Below, piece by piece: positions 6,840-14,201 of a DNA stretch of 25,254 nt (position 1 is the first letter of the stretch; each line of letters starts with the position of its first letter). Source of the DNA: CAYFMH01 sp964344165 (GTDB taxonomy: Bacteria; Patescibacteriota; Gracilibacteria; UBA4473). The stretch covers positions 1 through 25,254 of the forward strand of contig CAYFMH010000017.1 in the NCBI GenBank assembly GCA_964344165.1, given 5' to 3'. Both the position numbers and the translations under genes were made by a program. The notes beneath the pieces are model-generated. The model was given only the letters and a program-made list of their open reading frames with translations. It was not told the origin of the DNA and did not search any database.

Positions 6840-7074
6840 ATAACTTCCCCTCAGCCTCCAGCTGCTGCAAATCACTAAATCCCCCGATAAACTTCCCATC
6901 GATAAAAATCATCGGCACCGTCTGATAGTTGTACTTTTCGGAAAGTTCATCCCGGAGTTCTTGATTGTTTTCCACATCAATCTCCTCAAATGCCAGATTT
7001 TTGGATTTGAGAATCTCCTTGGCCCCCATGCAGTACGGACAGTAGCTGGTTGTGTAGATCTGTATTTTTTTCAT
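6838..7074 (-). CDS. Glutaredoxin (78 aa)
   Basis: A compact thioredoxin-fold oxidoreductase that would reduce disulfides or glutathione-mixed disulfides in the cytoplasm. The active site is YCPYC (residues 11-15), the cis-proline motif is TVP (52-54) and the C-terminal GGFSD turn (64-68) follows, all in glutaredoxin positions. The length of 78 residues is normal for a GrxC/NrdH-type protein; the CPYC centre favours glutaredoxin over NrdH. It stands alone, convergent with the small-tail-protein operon, whose terminator T-run overlaps its stop codon. Which low-molecular-weight thiol serves it cannot be told from here. Confidence 0.93.
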   Translation of the reverse strand: MKKIQIYTTSYCPYCMGAKEILKSKNLAFEEIDVENNQELRDELSEKYNYQTVPMIFIDGKFIGGFSDLQQLEAEGKL

Positions 7075-7100
7075 AATTTTTAGCTGTTAGTGATTAGCAT

Positions 7101-7142
7101 TTCAGCCTACGTCCCGAGTCCTCGGGACTTCGACCGACAGGT
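7101..7142. repeat. Two-arm GC-rich element, family 1, copy 1
   Basis: Left arm TTCAGCCTACG and right arm ACTTCGACCGACAGGTA flank a variable middle that contains part of a perfect hairpin (GTCCCGAG 7111-7118, CTCGGGAC 7121-7128). The same arms with another middle occur at 18193-18242. AGCTGTTAGTGATTAGC-like phrases surround it (7080-7155). Confidence 0.7.
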
Positions 7143-7196
7143 AGCTATTAGCTTTTTATTTCACCTTTTGAAACATAAAACATAAAAAAAAGTTTG

Positions 7197-7258
7197 TATA
7201 ATTTTTTTTTGCTGTATAGAATTAAGCTGACTGAGGTAGAACTTCAGTTACTTAATTC
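7197..7258 (+). promoter_or_regulatory. Probable promoter and hairpin leader of the 157-aa membrane protein gene
   Basis: TATAAT (7197-7202) has no good -35 box. The following leader can form a hairpin: GAATTAAG (7219-7226) with CTTAATTC (7251-7258), and an inner ACTGA/TCAGT helix (7230-7234, 7244-7248). The hairpin has no U-run, so it is not a terminator; it may protect the mRNA end or act in regulation. Confidence 0.4.
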
Positions 7259-7276
7259 TTAAAAAAAACATTAAAA

Positions 7277-7750
7277 ATGTCTGAAGAAGAAAAAAATGAA
7301 AAGCCTGCTTCAGAAGAAGCACCAGAAGGATTAGAATCTACTGAGGAAAACATAGTAGAAACTTCTGAAAAAAAGGGTGAGTTAGAAGAATTCAAAGAAA
7401 CAGATGACAAACTCTCCAAGGAAGAAGTTCAAGACATCGTAGACAGCGCTCAAAAATCAGAAAGGCAAGAAGTCGGAGAGATGGCTCGTTATCCAGGGCT
7501 CAAGCTGGTTATTCGTTTTGCGAAACTGATTGGAATTATTCTGGCTGTGATTTTTCTTGTTCTGGCCTTTCTTCAATTATTTGTGGCAGAAGGATTGGGA
7601 GGGAAAATTATTGGATTTTTTGCTTGTTTGGGATTGGCGTTAATTTTTGGGGCGGTTGGGTATTCGATTGGGGATCTGCTTCAGCTTTTCATTGATATCG
7701 AAGAAAACACCCGAAAAAAAGAAGAACCAATTGATATGGGGAGTCTTTAG
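7277..7750 (+). CDS. Two-helix membrane protein with acidic N-terminus (157 aa)
   Basis: The first 70 residues are strongly Glu/Lys-rich and probably disordered and cytoplasmic. Two hydrophobic segments follow (about 84-105 and 109-131), with a short Gly-rich turn between them, then a charged tail. No catalytic motif or family is recognisable. The stop is only two bases before the -35 box of the thrS leader promoter, so read-through from this gene would also meet the thrS attenuator. Function unknown. Confidence 0.75.
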   Translation: MSEEEKNEKPASEEAPEGLESTEENIVETSEKKGELEEFKETDDKLSKEEVQDIVDSAQKSERQEVGEMARYPGLKLVIRFAKLIGIILAVIFLVLAFLQLFVAEGLGGKIIGFFACLGLALIFGAVGYSIGDLLQLFIDIEENTRKKEEPIDMGSL

Positions 7751-7752
7751 TT

Positions 7753-7780
7753 TTGACAACTTATTTTGGTTTTTTAAAAT
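7753..7780 (+). promoter_or_regulatory. Promoter of the thrS leader
   Basis: TTGACA (7753-7758) and TAAAAT (7775-7780) are 16 nt apart. The expected transcription start (about 7786-7788) falls on or next to the GTG of the leader peptide, so the leader mRNA would be leaderless. Confidence 0.75.
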
Positions 7781-7787
7781 CCAACTC

Positions 7788-7829
7788 GTGAAAAATACTA
7801 CAACAAAAACTACCACAACAACCGGATAA
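7788..7829 (+). CDS. Threonine-rich leader peptide of thrS (13 aa)
   Basis: GTG at 7788 opens a 13-codon frame, MKNTTTKTTTTTG, ended by TAA at 7827-7829. Eight of the 13 residues are threonine (positions 4-6 and 8-12), encoded by ACT, ACA and ACC. It precedes the threonyl-tRNA synthetase gene, has its own promoter, and its last codons overlap the first segment of an attenuator. This is the classical layout of amino-acid leader peptides such as E. coli thrL, which also ends in a Thr-rich run followed by Gly. The peptide itself would have no function; the speed of the ribosome on the Thr codons is the signal. GTG rather than ATG and the lack of a Shine-Dalgarno sequence fit leaderless initiation. 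Confidence 0.8.
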   Translation: MKNTTTKTTTTTG

Positions 7830-7883
7830 TATTCCGGAGGTAGTTTTTTATCTTACCTCCGGAGCAATCTGGGGGTGTTTTTC
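7822..7883 (+). promoter_or_regulatory. Transcription attenuator of thrS (four competing RNA segments)
   Basis: Segment 1 is CCGGA (7822-7826), segment 2 TCCGGAGGTA (7833-7842), segment 3 TACCTCCGGA (7854-7863), segment 4 TCTGGGGGTG (7868-7877). 1:2 gives a 5-bp hairpin. 2:3 gives a 10-bp helix of Watson-Crick pairs (antiterminator). 3:4 gives a 10-bp helix with three G-U pairs capped by the tetraloop GCAA (7864-7867) and followed by TTTTTC (terminator). 2:3 and 3:4 both use all of segment 3, so they exclude each other. A ribosome at the leader stop codon would cover segment 2 and favour termination. One stalled on Thr codons would leave segment 2 free and favour read-through into thrS. Confidence 0.82.
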
Positions 7884-7900
7884 TAAAAATTTTAATCATG

Positions 7901-7999
7901 GTTTTCAATCTTCAATTAGGAATCTTCAATTAAAGAAAGGAAATTATGAATTAATAAAATTTCCATCATTGAAAATTGATAATTGTTAATTGATAATTC
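7901..7999. repeat. Intergenic phrase repeat between attenuator and thrS
   Basis: Imperfect repeats of TTCAATTA/CTTCAATT and ATTGATAATTGTTAATTGAT fill this stretch. A small hairpin, GGAAATT (7939-7945) with AATTTCC (7958-7964), lies within it. It is of the same style as 3957-4026 and probably not part of the attenuator. Confidence 0.65.
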
Positions 8000-8023
8000 A
8001 CTTAATTCTTAACTTAAAACCAA

Positions 8024-9790
8024 ATGTCTGATCTAGAAACCCGGCGTCGGCACACCGCTAGTCACATCATGACCGCGGCAGTAAAAATGATTTTTCCAGA
8101 GATTAAACTGGGGGTAGGGCCTTGGACGGATGAGGGATTTTATCAGGATTTTGACTTTGGAGAAGCGAAAGTCTCAGACGAAGACTTCAAAAAAATTGAG
8201 AAAAAGATGCGCTGGATTGTGAATAAAGATTTTCCAATTGTGCGACAAGAAGTGGATTATGCAAAAGCCAAAGAAATCTTTGCCAATGACCCTTTTAAAC
8301 AAGAACTCATCGAAGATCTGCACAAAGACGGCGAAAAAGTCTTTTCTTTTTATGACTTTGGGGAGGGAGAAAATCCTTTTTATCGAGATCTGTGTGCGGG
8401 ACCGCATCTGGAGTCTACTGGGCAGGTCGGAGTCTTCAAATTGACCAAACTTGCCGGGGCCTACTGGAGAGGAGATGAAAAAAATCCTCAACTCACTCGG
8501 ATCTACGGAGTGACCTTTGAAAATGAAGAAGGGCTTGCCGCGTATGAAAAGCTTCTGGAAGAAGCTGCCAAAAGAGATCACCGGAAACTAGGAGCAGAAT
8601 TGGATTTATTTACCTTTTCAGAAAAAGTGGGTTCTGGTTTGCCACTTTTTACTCCAAAGGGAGCTTTTATCCGAAACAAGATTGAATCAACTATCATGGC
8701 CATCCAAGCCGAGCATGGGTTTGAAAAGGTTTGTATTCCTCATATTACCAAAAAGGATTTATATGAAACTTCTGGGCACTGGGATAAGTTTAAGGAAGAT
8801 CTTTTTCATGTACGAGGGAAGCAAGACACGGAGTTTGTGATGAAGCCGATGAATTGTCCTCATCATACCCAGATTTATGCCTCGCAGATGCGATCATATC
8901 GGGACTTGCCGATTCGATATGCGGAAACGACCACTTGTTATCGAGATGAGCTGCCTGGAGAGCTCCTGGGGCTTTCTCGAGTGCGGAGTTTGACGCAGGA
9001 TGATGGACATATTTTTTGCACCGTGGATCAGATTAAACAAGAAGCTCGAAACATCGTAGATGTAATTCGTCGATTTTATACCAAATTGGGGATGTTTGGA
9101 GAAAATGATTTTTGGGTCTCGCTTTCTGTCCGAGATTCCGCAGAATTAGATAAATATCTGGGAGATGAAAAAAACTGGGATAAAGCGGAAAAATTTTTAG
9201 AAGAAATCGCCAATGAAGAGAAATTAAACTTTAAACGAGTAGAAGGAGAAGCCGCTTTTTATGGGCCCAAATTAGATTTTCAGTTTCGGGATGCGATTGG
9301 CAGGGAGTGGCAATTGGCGACGGTTCAGATTGATTTTGTGCAACCTGAGCGATTTGGGCTGGAATATGTAAACGCAAAAGGAGAAAAAGAACAACCGGTG
9401 ATGATTCATCGAGCGGTAGCTGGGAGTTTGGAGCGGTTTATGTCGGTATTAATTGAACATTTTGCAGGAGCTTTTCCTCTCTGGTTAGCACCAGTACAGG
9501 CAGTAATTTTACCAATTTCAGGAGATCATCTTGATTTTGCTCATAAACTTTTGGATCAAATAAAAGAATCTGGTGGGCGTGCGGAAATCCTAGATCCTTC
9601 TGAAACCCTCGGAAAAAGAATTCGTCTGGCTCAAACCAAGAAAATACCGATTGCAGTTATTTGCGGAGAAGAAGAAGTAAAAAATAATTCTTTGACCATC
9701 CGAAAATATGGAGAGCAAAAAGATCAAACGATGAAAGTGGAAGACTTCATCAGCCAATTGGAGGGCGAAAGTTTTCCAGATTTGGGTTAG
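8024..9790 (+). CDS. thrS: Threonyl-tRNA synthetase without TGS domain (588 aa)
   Basis: Charges tRNA-Thr with threonine in the cytoplasm. The protein starts directly in the editing domain, with HTASH (His10, His14) and CAGPH (Cys124, His128) forming its metal/catalytic set, and YWRGDEKNPQLTRIYG at its end (148-162). The class II core follows: zinc ligands Cys278 (MNCPHH), His329 (DDGHIF) and His462 (IHRAVAGSLERF), with motif 2 (YAETTTCYRDE) and motif 3 (around AVAGSLERF). The anticodon-binding domain covers about 490-588. E. coli ThrRS has 642 residues; the difference is the missing N-terminal TGS domain. Expression appears to be controlled by the threonine attenuator at 7788-7883. The stop overlaps the stop of convergent thrC. 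Confidence 0.97.
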   Translation: MSDLETRRRHTASHIMTAAVKMIFPEIKLGVGPWTDEGFYQDFDFGEAKVSDEDFKKIEKKMRWIVNKDFPIVRQEVDYAKAKEIFANDPFKQELIEDLHKDGEKVFSFYDFGEGENPFYRDLCAGPHLESTGQVGVFKLTKLAGAYWRGDEKNPQLTRIYGVTFENEEGLAAYEKLLEEAAKRDHRKLGAELDLFTFSEKVGSGLPLFTPKGAFIRNKIESTIMAIQAEHGFEKVCIPHITKKDLYETSGHWDKFKEDLFHVRGKQDTEFVMKPMNCPHHTQIYASQMRSYRDLPIRYAETTTCYRDELPGELLGLSRVRSLTQDDGHIFCTVDQIKQEARNIVDVIRRFYTKLGMFGENDFWVSLSVRDSAELDKYLGDEKNWDKAEKFLEEIANEEKLNFKRVEGEAAFYGPKLDFQFRDAIGREWQLATVQIDFVQPERFGLEYVNAKGEKEQPVMIHRAVAGSLERFMSVLIEHFAGAFPLWLAPVQAVILPISGDHLDFAHKLLDQIKESGGRAEILDPSETLGKRIRLAQTKKIPIAVICGEEEVKNNSLTIRKYGEQKDQTMKVEDFISQLEGESFPDLG

Positions 9791-11490
9791 GCGGCTTCAG
9801 CTCTTTTTTCAGCCATTTCAAAGTCGATTTTTTGCACCGATTCCAATACTTCCAAAATAGATTTAGTTGTATCTTTTCTTTGCTTTTCTACATCAATTCC
9901 TTGTGTAGCGGATAATAGTTCTGGGTGATTGTATTGGGCTGGTACTTCTTCAATCCCAGCGGCTTCGTTAGCTTTTGGGAATTTATGAGGGTTGGCGGTC
10001 ACCAGAGAAATAATAGTGGCATCACGGAGACGATTTTCAACTTGTAATCCATTTTCTATGGCTTTTACTCCAGCAGCCCCATGTGAATCTGGCATTTTTT
10101 TGCCACCCGTTTTGTCATAAACTTTTCTCATTATTTCAGCAGTCTCATTGTCATTAGCCACTCCATCTGCATAAACGATAATGTCTCGTAAAAATTCAAG
10201 CATTTTATCAGTCACTCCAAACTCTCGGATATCAACTCCTTTTTTCATTTTTTTACCATCTTCAACAGCATTTTTTATGCCGACATGATCAATTATTTTT
10301 TCGGGATCAGCCATTCTTCGAGCATAATCCAGAAGTCTCTCCATGTTACTGGCATAAGAGATGTCCATGGATGGAGAAAGGCTTGGATCTACTCCATCAT
10401 GTTGTAGAACTCCGTGATTTATAAGCCCAGCCATGATATCATTTTGGTTTGTGGCCAAAACAAACCCTTTTATCGGTGCTCCCATTTCCATAGCAGTGAT
10501 TCCAGCCATGATATGTCCAACATTTCCGGTGGGGACCGTGTAGACCACCTTTTCTCCTGGTTGGATAATTCCTTCTCTTATAGCTTTTCCATAAATATAA
10601 AAAAACTGTGTCATCTGGGGGCCATATCGAAAGAAATTGATTGAATTGGCGCTTCCAAGATTTACTTCTTTTACTTCTTTTAATTTTTCAAGGTCGTCTT
10701 CACTAAGATCTTCTTTGATGTGTCCTTCTTTGATATCTTGCAGGACCTTACTTTCTCCAATTCTTTCTATGACTCCATCTCGTATTTCTTGAAGCATTTT
10801 TGCAATTGCCTGGCATCGATCAAAAGTTCCTTTTACAGCCAAACACTGTACATTTTCATTTGCTTGATCAGCTTGAACCATTTGTTTTTCTTGGACTTCA
10901 CTGACGCCTCCCTCTGGATAGAGCACGGTGACAGAAATCCATTCTGCCCCCTCAAAAGCTCGAGCAATCGCAACTCCGGTGTCTCCAGAAGTCGCCACAA
11001 TGATATTGATCGGATGGTTGTTTTTTTCACACCACCAGTTGAGGAGTTTTCCCATAGCTCGTGCGGCAATGTCTTTGAAGCTCGCGGTAGGACCTCGATC
11101 AAGCCAAGCGAGGAAAATTTTGCTTGGCTCGTCAGATGTGATTATGTCGCCAAAAACTTCAGTGATTTCTTCCAAAGGAATATCGAAATCATGTGCTTCT
11201 TGCATCATTTCTAGAAGCTCCTCATCTGGGATATCTTCCCTCGGGATAAATCGTCTCAAAAGTAGAGTTGAGACCTGGTGCATTTCGAGCTGAGGAAGTG
11301 TTTCATAGAAAAAGTCTTCATCAAAAGCTGAAGGAATTTCTTTTGGAACAGATAACCCTCCCTTTTTTGCTAGCCCTTTGGCAAGCGGATCTTGCCAACC
11401 TGTAACCTCTCCTCCTATATCTCGTGTGCTCTCAAACTCTATTCCTGTACCATCAGGTGTTTTTACTAAGTAAGAATCAAATGTTGCCAT
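9787..11490 (-). CDS. thrC: Threonine synthase (567 aa)
   Basis: PLP enzyme that converts O-phosphohomoserine to threonine. The PLP-binding lysine is Lys139 in GPTASFKD, the phosphate/PLP loop is ATSGDTG (166-172), and GSANSINFFRYGPQ is the conserved substrate-side motif. The separate N-terminal domain and the total length place it with the longer fungal/E. coli-type enzymes; a charged insert (about 230-270) and an extended C-terminus make it longer than E. coli ThrC (428 aa). It is convergent with thrS, with overlapping stop codons. Its own promoter (11519-11546) gives a leader of about 21 nt with TTAACC and no leader peptide. No other threonine pathway gene (hom, thrB) lies in the window. 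Confidence 0.95.
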   Translation of the reverse strand: MATFDSYLVKTPDGTGIEFESTRDIGGEVTGWQDPLAKGLAKKGGLSVPKEIPSAFDEDFFYETLPQLEMHQVSTLLLRRFIPREDIPDEELLEMMQEAHDFDIPLEEITEVFGDIITSDEPSKIFLAWLDRGPTASFKDIAARAMGKLLNWWCEKNNHPINIIVATSGDTGVAIARAFEGAEWISVTVLYPEGGVSEVQEKQMVQADQANENVQCLAVKGTFDRCQAIAKMLQEIRDGVIERIGESKVLQDIKEGHIKEDLSEDDLEKLKEVKEVNLGSANSINFFRYGPQMTQFFYIYGKAIREGIIQPGEKVVYTVPTGNVGHIMAGITAMEMGAPIKGFVLATNQNDIMAGLINHGVLQHDGVDPSLSPSMDISYASNMERLLDYARRMADPEKIIDHVGIKNAVEDGKKMKKGVDIREFGVTDKMLEFLRDIIVYADGVANDNETAEIMRKVYDKTGGKKMPDSHGAAGVKAIENGLQVENRLRDATIISLVTANPHKFPKANEAAGIEEVPAQYNHPELLSATQGIDVEKQRKDTTKSILEVLESVQKIDFEMAEKRAEAA

Positions 11491-11518
11491 AATTTAAAAA
11501 AGGTTAAATTTTTTTTCC

Positions 11519-11546
11519 TTTTTATTTGAAACTAGCTTGGTGTCAA
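11519..11546 (-). promoter_or_regulatory. Promoter of thrC
   Basis: On the minus strand TTGACA (11541-11546) and TAAAAA (11519-11524) are 16 nt apart; the leader is about 21 nt and holds TTAACC at 11502-11507 (minus strand). Confidence 0.6.
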
Positions 11547-11612
11547 TGATTTAAATTTGTCTTTTTGGATTTATTGCAATAAAGAGGGAGTAGTTTTTAT
11601 TTTTTAACCCTT

Positions 11613-12416
11613 ATGAAAATGAAAAAGCTATTATCTTTACTCCTCCTGGGAGTGATTACTTTTGCGCCACTCGCGTATGCCGAAGAGGAGGTAGAAGAAA
11701 CGACTTCAGTCGAAGAAGTCGAAGACGCAGATGAAGCGCTAGAAGACGAAGAAGAAGGACTGGAAGTAGAGGAAGATCACATCGCAGAGCTCGAAAAAGA
11801 GCTCGAAGAACGAAAATCCAAGCTCGAAGAGCGTCGGAGTGCCATCAAGGAAATGCGAGAAGGATGGGCTGATCTTTCACAAGAAGAAAGAAAAGAACGA
11901 ATTGAGAACTTCCGAGAATTGCATCCTCACCTTGGCAAAAGAATGGAACGAGCCAAAGAACGAATGGATCATCGGCGAGATCGGATGAAAGATCGATTTG
12001 AAGAAAAGAAAGAAAATTTTGAAGGTCGTTTTCAAGAGAAAAAAAGTCGATTTCAAAGTCGAATGGATCGAATGAAAAATAGAATGCAAAATAAAACTGA
12101 TCGATTCAAAAAACGATCTAATCAAAGATCCGAAAGACGATCAAATCGCTCAGAAAGAAGGTCTAATCGGTACCAAAAAAGATCTGATCGAGCAAGCTCC
12201 CGATCAGAACGATTTGGAGTCAGAAGCTCTCAAGCGGCCGAAAAAGGACGAACCAGAGCCGCTAGCTGGTTTAGCCGAGCGAGTTCTCGATTTCAAAAGA
12301 AAGCTGATCGATACAGCAAAAGAGCTAAACGAGTAAATCGATATGGAAGAAGCGGCTTTGGGATACGCCCGCCAATGGAGAGTTCTGAAGCGCCACAAGA
12401 AGAGACAGAAGAATAA
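11613..12416 (+). CDS. Exported polyampholyte, Arg/Ser-rich coiled protein (267 aa)
   Basis: A signal peptide (cleavage likely after AYA, residue 23) precedes a strongly acidic Glu-rich stretch (24 to about 58). A long helical, heptad-like Lys/Arg/Glu segment follows (about 58-165), then a basic Arg/Ser-rich region with repeated RSERRSNR-like units (about 165-250) and a short acidic tail (EAPQEETEE). No domain is recognisable. The charge layout (acid, mixed, base, acid) suggests an exported, largely unfolded or coiled-coil protein that binds a polyanion or self-associates electrostatically; this is inference. DNA repeats rich in GATCGA/CGAAA underlie the Arg codons. TTAACCC lies just before the ATG, and a strong terminator follows (12472-12500). 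Confidence 0.8.
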   Translation: MKMKKLLSLLLLGVITFAPLAYAEEEVEETTSVEEVEDADEALEDEEEGLEVEEDHIAELEKELEERKSKLEERRSAIKEMREGWADLSQEERKERIENFRELHPHLGKRMERAKERMDHRRDRMKDRFEEKKENFEGRFQEKKSRFQSRMDRMKNRMQNKTDRFKKRSNQRSERRSNRSERRSNRYQKRSDRASSRSERFGVRSSQAAEKGRTRAASWFSRASSRFQKKADRYSKRAKRVNRYGRSGFGIRPPMESSEAPQEETEE

Positions 12417-12432
12417 GTAGCTGAAAGTTGTC

Positions 12433-12454
12433 CTCCTACGCTAAAGCTTCGGAG
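12433..12454. repeat. Two-arm GC-rich element, family 2, copy 1
   Basis: Arms CTCCTACGCT and AAAGCTTCGGAG lie directly side by side. The same arms, separated by 25 AT-rich nt, occur at 19078-19124 inside a coding sequence. Confidence 0.7.
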
Positions 12455-12471
12455 GATAAAAAAGGTTAAAA

Positions 12472-12500
12472 GGCCCTGACTTTTTCGGGGCCTTTTTTTT
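12472..12500 (+). terminator. Intrinsic terminator of the exported polyampholyte gene
   Basis: GGCCCTGA (12472-12479) pairs with TCGGGGCC (12485-12492; one G-U), loop CTTTT, followed by eight T. A preceding A-run extends the stem. Confidence 0.93.
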
Positions 12501-12533
12501 ATTTCGTTTCTGAGTATTTTGAAAGATGTTTTT

Positions 12534-12642
12534 CTCTCCCCTTGGACCAAGGGGAGAGATGTTTAGTTTACAAAGATGAGAGGGGATATAATTATTTTCC
12601 TTGTATCACCTCTCTAGCTCTCCTCTTAAATTAAGAGGAGAG
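12534..12642. repeat. Cluster of three inverted repeats
   Basis: Two perfect 25-nt palindromes with a single central A (12534-12558 and 12618-12642, 12-bp arms CTCTCCCCTTGG and CTCTCCTCTTAA) flank an 11-bp inverted repeat with one mismatch (12578-12588 with 12604-12614). None has a U-run, so they are not ordinary terminators. A related smaller palindrome lies at 22877-22894. Confidence 0.8.
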
Positions 12643-12695
12643 GAAATGTCATTTGTTTTATTAGCCTTCAGGACTGTTTCACTTTTTTCTTTAAG

Positions 12696-12723
12696 TTGCA
12701 TTTTTCCGCTTCCAAAATAAACT
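12696..12723 (+). promoter_or_regulatory. Promoter of leuC
   Basis: TTGCAT (12696-12701) and TAAACT (12718-12723) are 16 nt apart; the leader would be only about 5-6 nt. Confidence 0.45.
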
Positions 12724-12735
12724 CCTCCCACGAAA

Positions 12736-14127
12736 ATGGTTCAAAACATCATCGACAAGATCTGGTCCTTACACGTGGTGCATCGCGAAAAAGACGCGCC
12801 AGATGTGTTTTTAATCGATTTGCAGTTGATCCACGAGGTGACTTCCCCCCAGGCTTTTGAAGTTTTGCGGAAGCGGGGACTTGCATTTTTCGATCCAACT
12901 CGAACCATCGCTACCATCGATCACTCGATCCCGACCGATCCCGGGAGATCAAATTACCTGGATGAAAAAGCAAAAATGCAGGTGGAGACATTGCGAAAGA
13001 ACTGTGAAGAATTTGGAATTACCATTTATGATGTGGATTCGGGACACCAGGGGATCGTGCATGTGATCGGACCTGAATTGGGACTGACTCAGCCCGGTCG
13101 GACGATCGTTTGTGGAGACTCTCACACTTCGACCCATGGGGCTTTTGGCGCGTTAGCTTTTGGGATTGGGACGACACAGATCTCGCATGTGATGGCGACG
13201 CAGTGTCTCCTTCTCGATAAGCCAAAAACCATGCGGGTGAATTTCGTTGGCACCCCGTCGAAATATTTTACGGCCAAAGATGCTATTTTAGCCTTGATTC
13301 AGCAGATCGGGATCCAGGGAGGGACCGGACACGCGATTGAGTTTTGTGGCAATTTCATTCGAAATCTCTCGATGGAGGGGCGGATGACGATCTGCAATAT
13401 GGCGATCGAGTGCGGAGCTAAATCGGGGCTCATTTCTCCGGATGAAACAACGTTTGAATTTCTCCGCAACCGAAAATATGCCCCGAAGGACTTCGATAAG
13501 GCCGTGGAAGAATGGAAGCAATTAGCCTCCGATCTGGATGCTCAATATGACACCGCGGTCGAGATTGATATCAGTGATATGAAACCAGTGGTGACCTGGG
13601 GTACTAATCCCGAGCAATCGATTTCTATTGATGAAACATTACCCATTGCCAATGAAATAGATGATCCGGCCAAGCAATTAGCTGCTGAAAAAGCCTATGA
13701 GTACGTACAATTAACTCCAGGCAAAAAAATTGTGGGAACACCGATTGATTATGTTTTTATCGGGAGCTGTACCAATGGACGGATAGAGGATATGCGAGCG
13801 GCAGCCAAAATCTTGGAAGGGAAAAAAGTACACGAAGATGTGACTTGCTTTATCGTCCCCGGATCAGAATCCGTTCGAGCCAAATGTATCGAAGAAGGTT
13901 TGGATCAAATTTTTCAAGAAGCAGGAGCTGATTTCCGACAGCCGGGGTGTTCTATGTGCTTGGCCATGAATGGAGACATGGTTCCTGCCGGGAAGAGGTG
14001 TGCTTCCACCTCCAATCGGAACTTCGTCGGTCGGCAAGGTGTCGGAAGCTACACGCATCTGATGTCCCCAATGATGGCGGCGATGTGTGCGGTGAGAGGA
14101 GAAATTATTGATCCAGAAGGGTTTTAA
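12736..14127 (+). CDS. leuC: 3-isopropylmalate dehydratase large subunit (463 aa)
   Basis: Aconitase-superfamily enzyme of leucine biosynthesis, isomerising 2- to 3-isopropylmalate together with the small subunit LeuD. The 4Fe-4S cluster ligands are Cys345 (IGSCTNGR), Cys405 and Cys408 (PGCSMCLAMN). Other family motifs are TIDHSIPT, GDSHTSTHGAFG and the C-terminal STSNRNFVGRQG. The length matches the E. coli protein (466 aa). No leuD, leuA or leuB is found in the window and the next gene is unrelated, so LeuD must be encoded elsewhere if the enzyme works in leucine synthesis. Homoaconitase-like or other use is possible but the sequence is of bacterial LeuC type. It has a short leader and no terminator before the next promoter. 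Confidence 0.93.
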   Translation: MVQNIIDKIWSLHVVHREKDAPDVFLIDLQLIHEVTSPQAFEVLRKRGLAFFDPTRTIATIDHSIPTDPGRSNYLDEKAKMQVETLRKNCEEFGITIYDVDSGHQGIVHVIGPELGLTQPGRTIVCGDSHTSTHGAFGALAFGIGTTQISHVMATQCLLLDKPKTMRVNFVGTPSKYFTAKDAILALIQQIGIQGGTGHAIEFCGNFIRNLSMEGRMTICNMAIECGAKSGLISPDETTFEFLRNRKYAPKDFDKAVEEWKQLASDLDAQYDTAVEIDISDMKPVVTWGTNPEQSISIDETLPIANEIDDPAKQLAAEKAYEYVQLTPGKKIVGTPIDYVFIGSCTNGRIEDMRAAAKILEGKKVHEDVTCFIVPGSESVRAKCIEEGLDQIFQEAGADFRQPGCSMCLAMNGDMVPAGKRCASTSNRNFVGRQGVGSYTHLMSPMMAAMCAVRGEIIDPEGF

Positions 14128-14150
14128 AGATTTTGAAGAGAATTTTAAAT

Positions 14151-14178
14151 TTGACAAAAATTTAGTTTTTATTATATT
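14151..14178 (+). promoter_or_regulatory. Promoter of the 231-aa/227-aa gene pair
   Basis: TTGACA (14151-14156) and TATATT (14173-14178) are 16 nt apart; the leader is about 17 nt. Confidence 0.65.
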
Positions 14179-14201
14179 TGCTGTAGTTATTTAAATTAAT
14201 C

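Larger units (their letters stand above)
12417..12735. other. Gene-free stretch: two-arm element, terminator, palindrome cluster, leuC promoter
   Basis: In order it holds a short GC-rich two-arm element (12433-12454), the terminator of the exported polyampholyte gene, three inverted repeats (12534-12642) and the leuC promoter. I see no leader peptide rich in leucine codons and no tRNA. Confidence 0.7.

Noticed and set aside
7834..7863. CCGGAGGTA hairpin as the thrS terminator
   Set aside because: It has no U-run after it; the following helix with the GCAA loop and TTTTTC is the terminator and this one the antiterminator.
7753..8023. T-box riboswitch before thrS
   Set aside because: No T-box consensus (AGGGUGGNACCGCG) is present, whereas a Thr-rich leader peptide and exclusive hairpins are.
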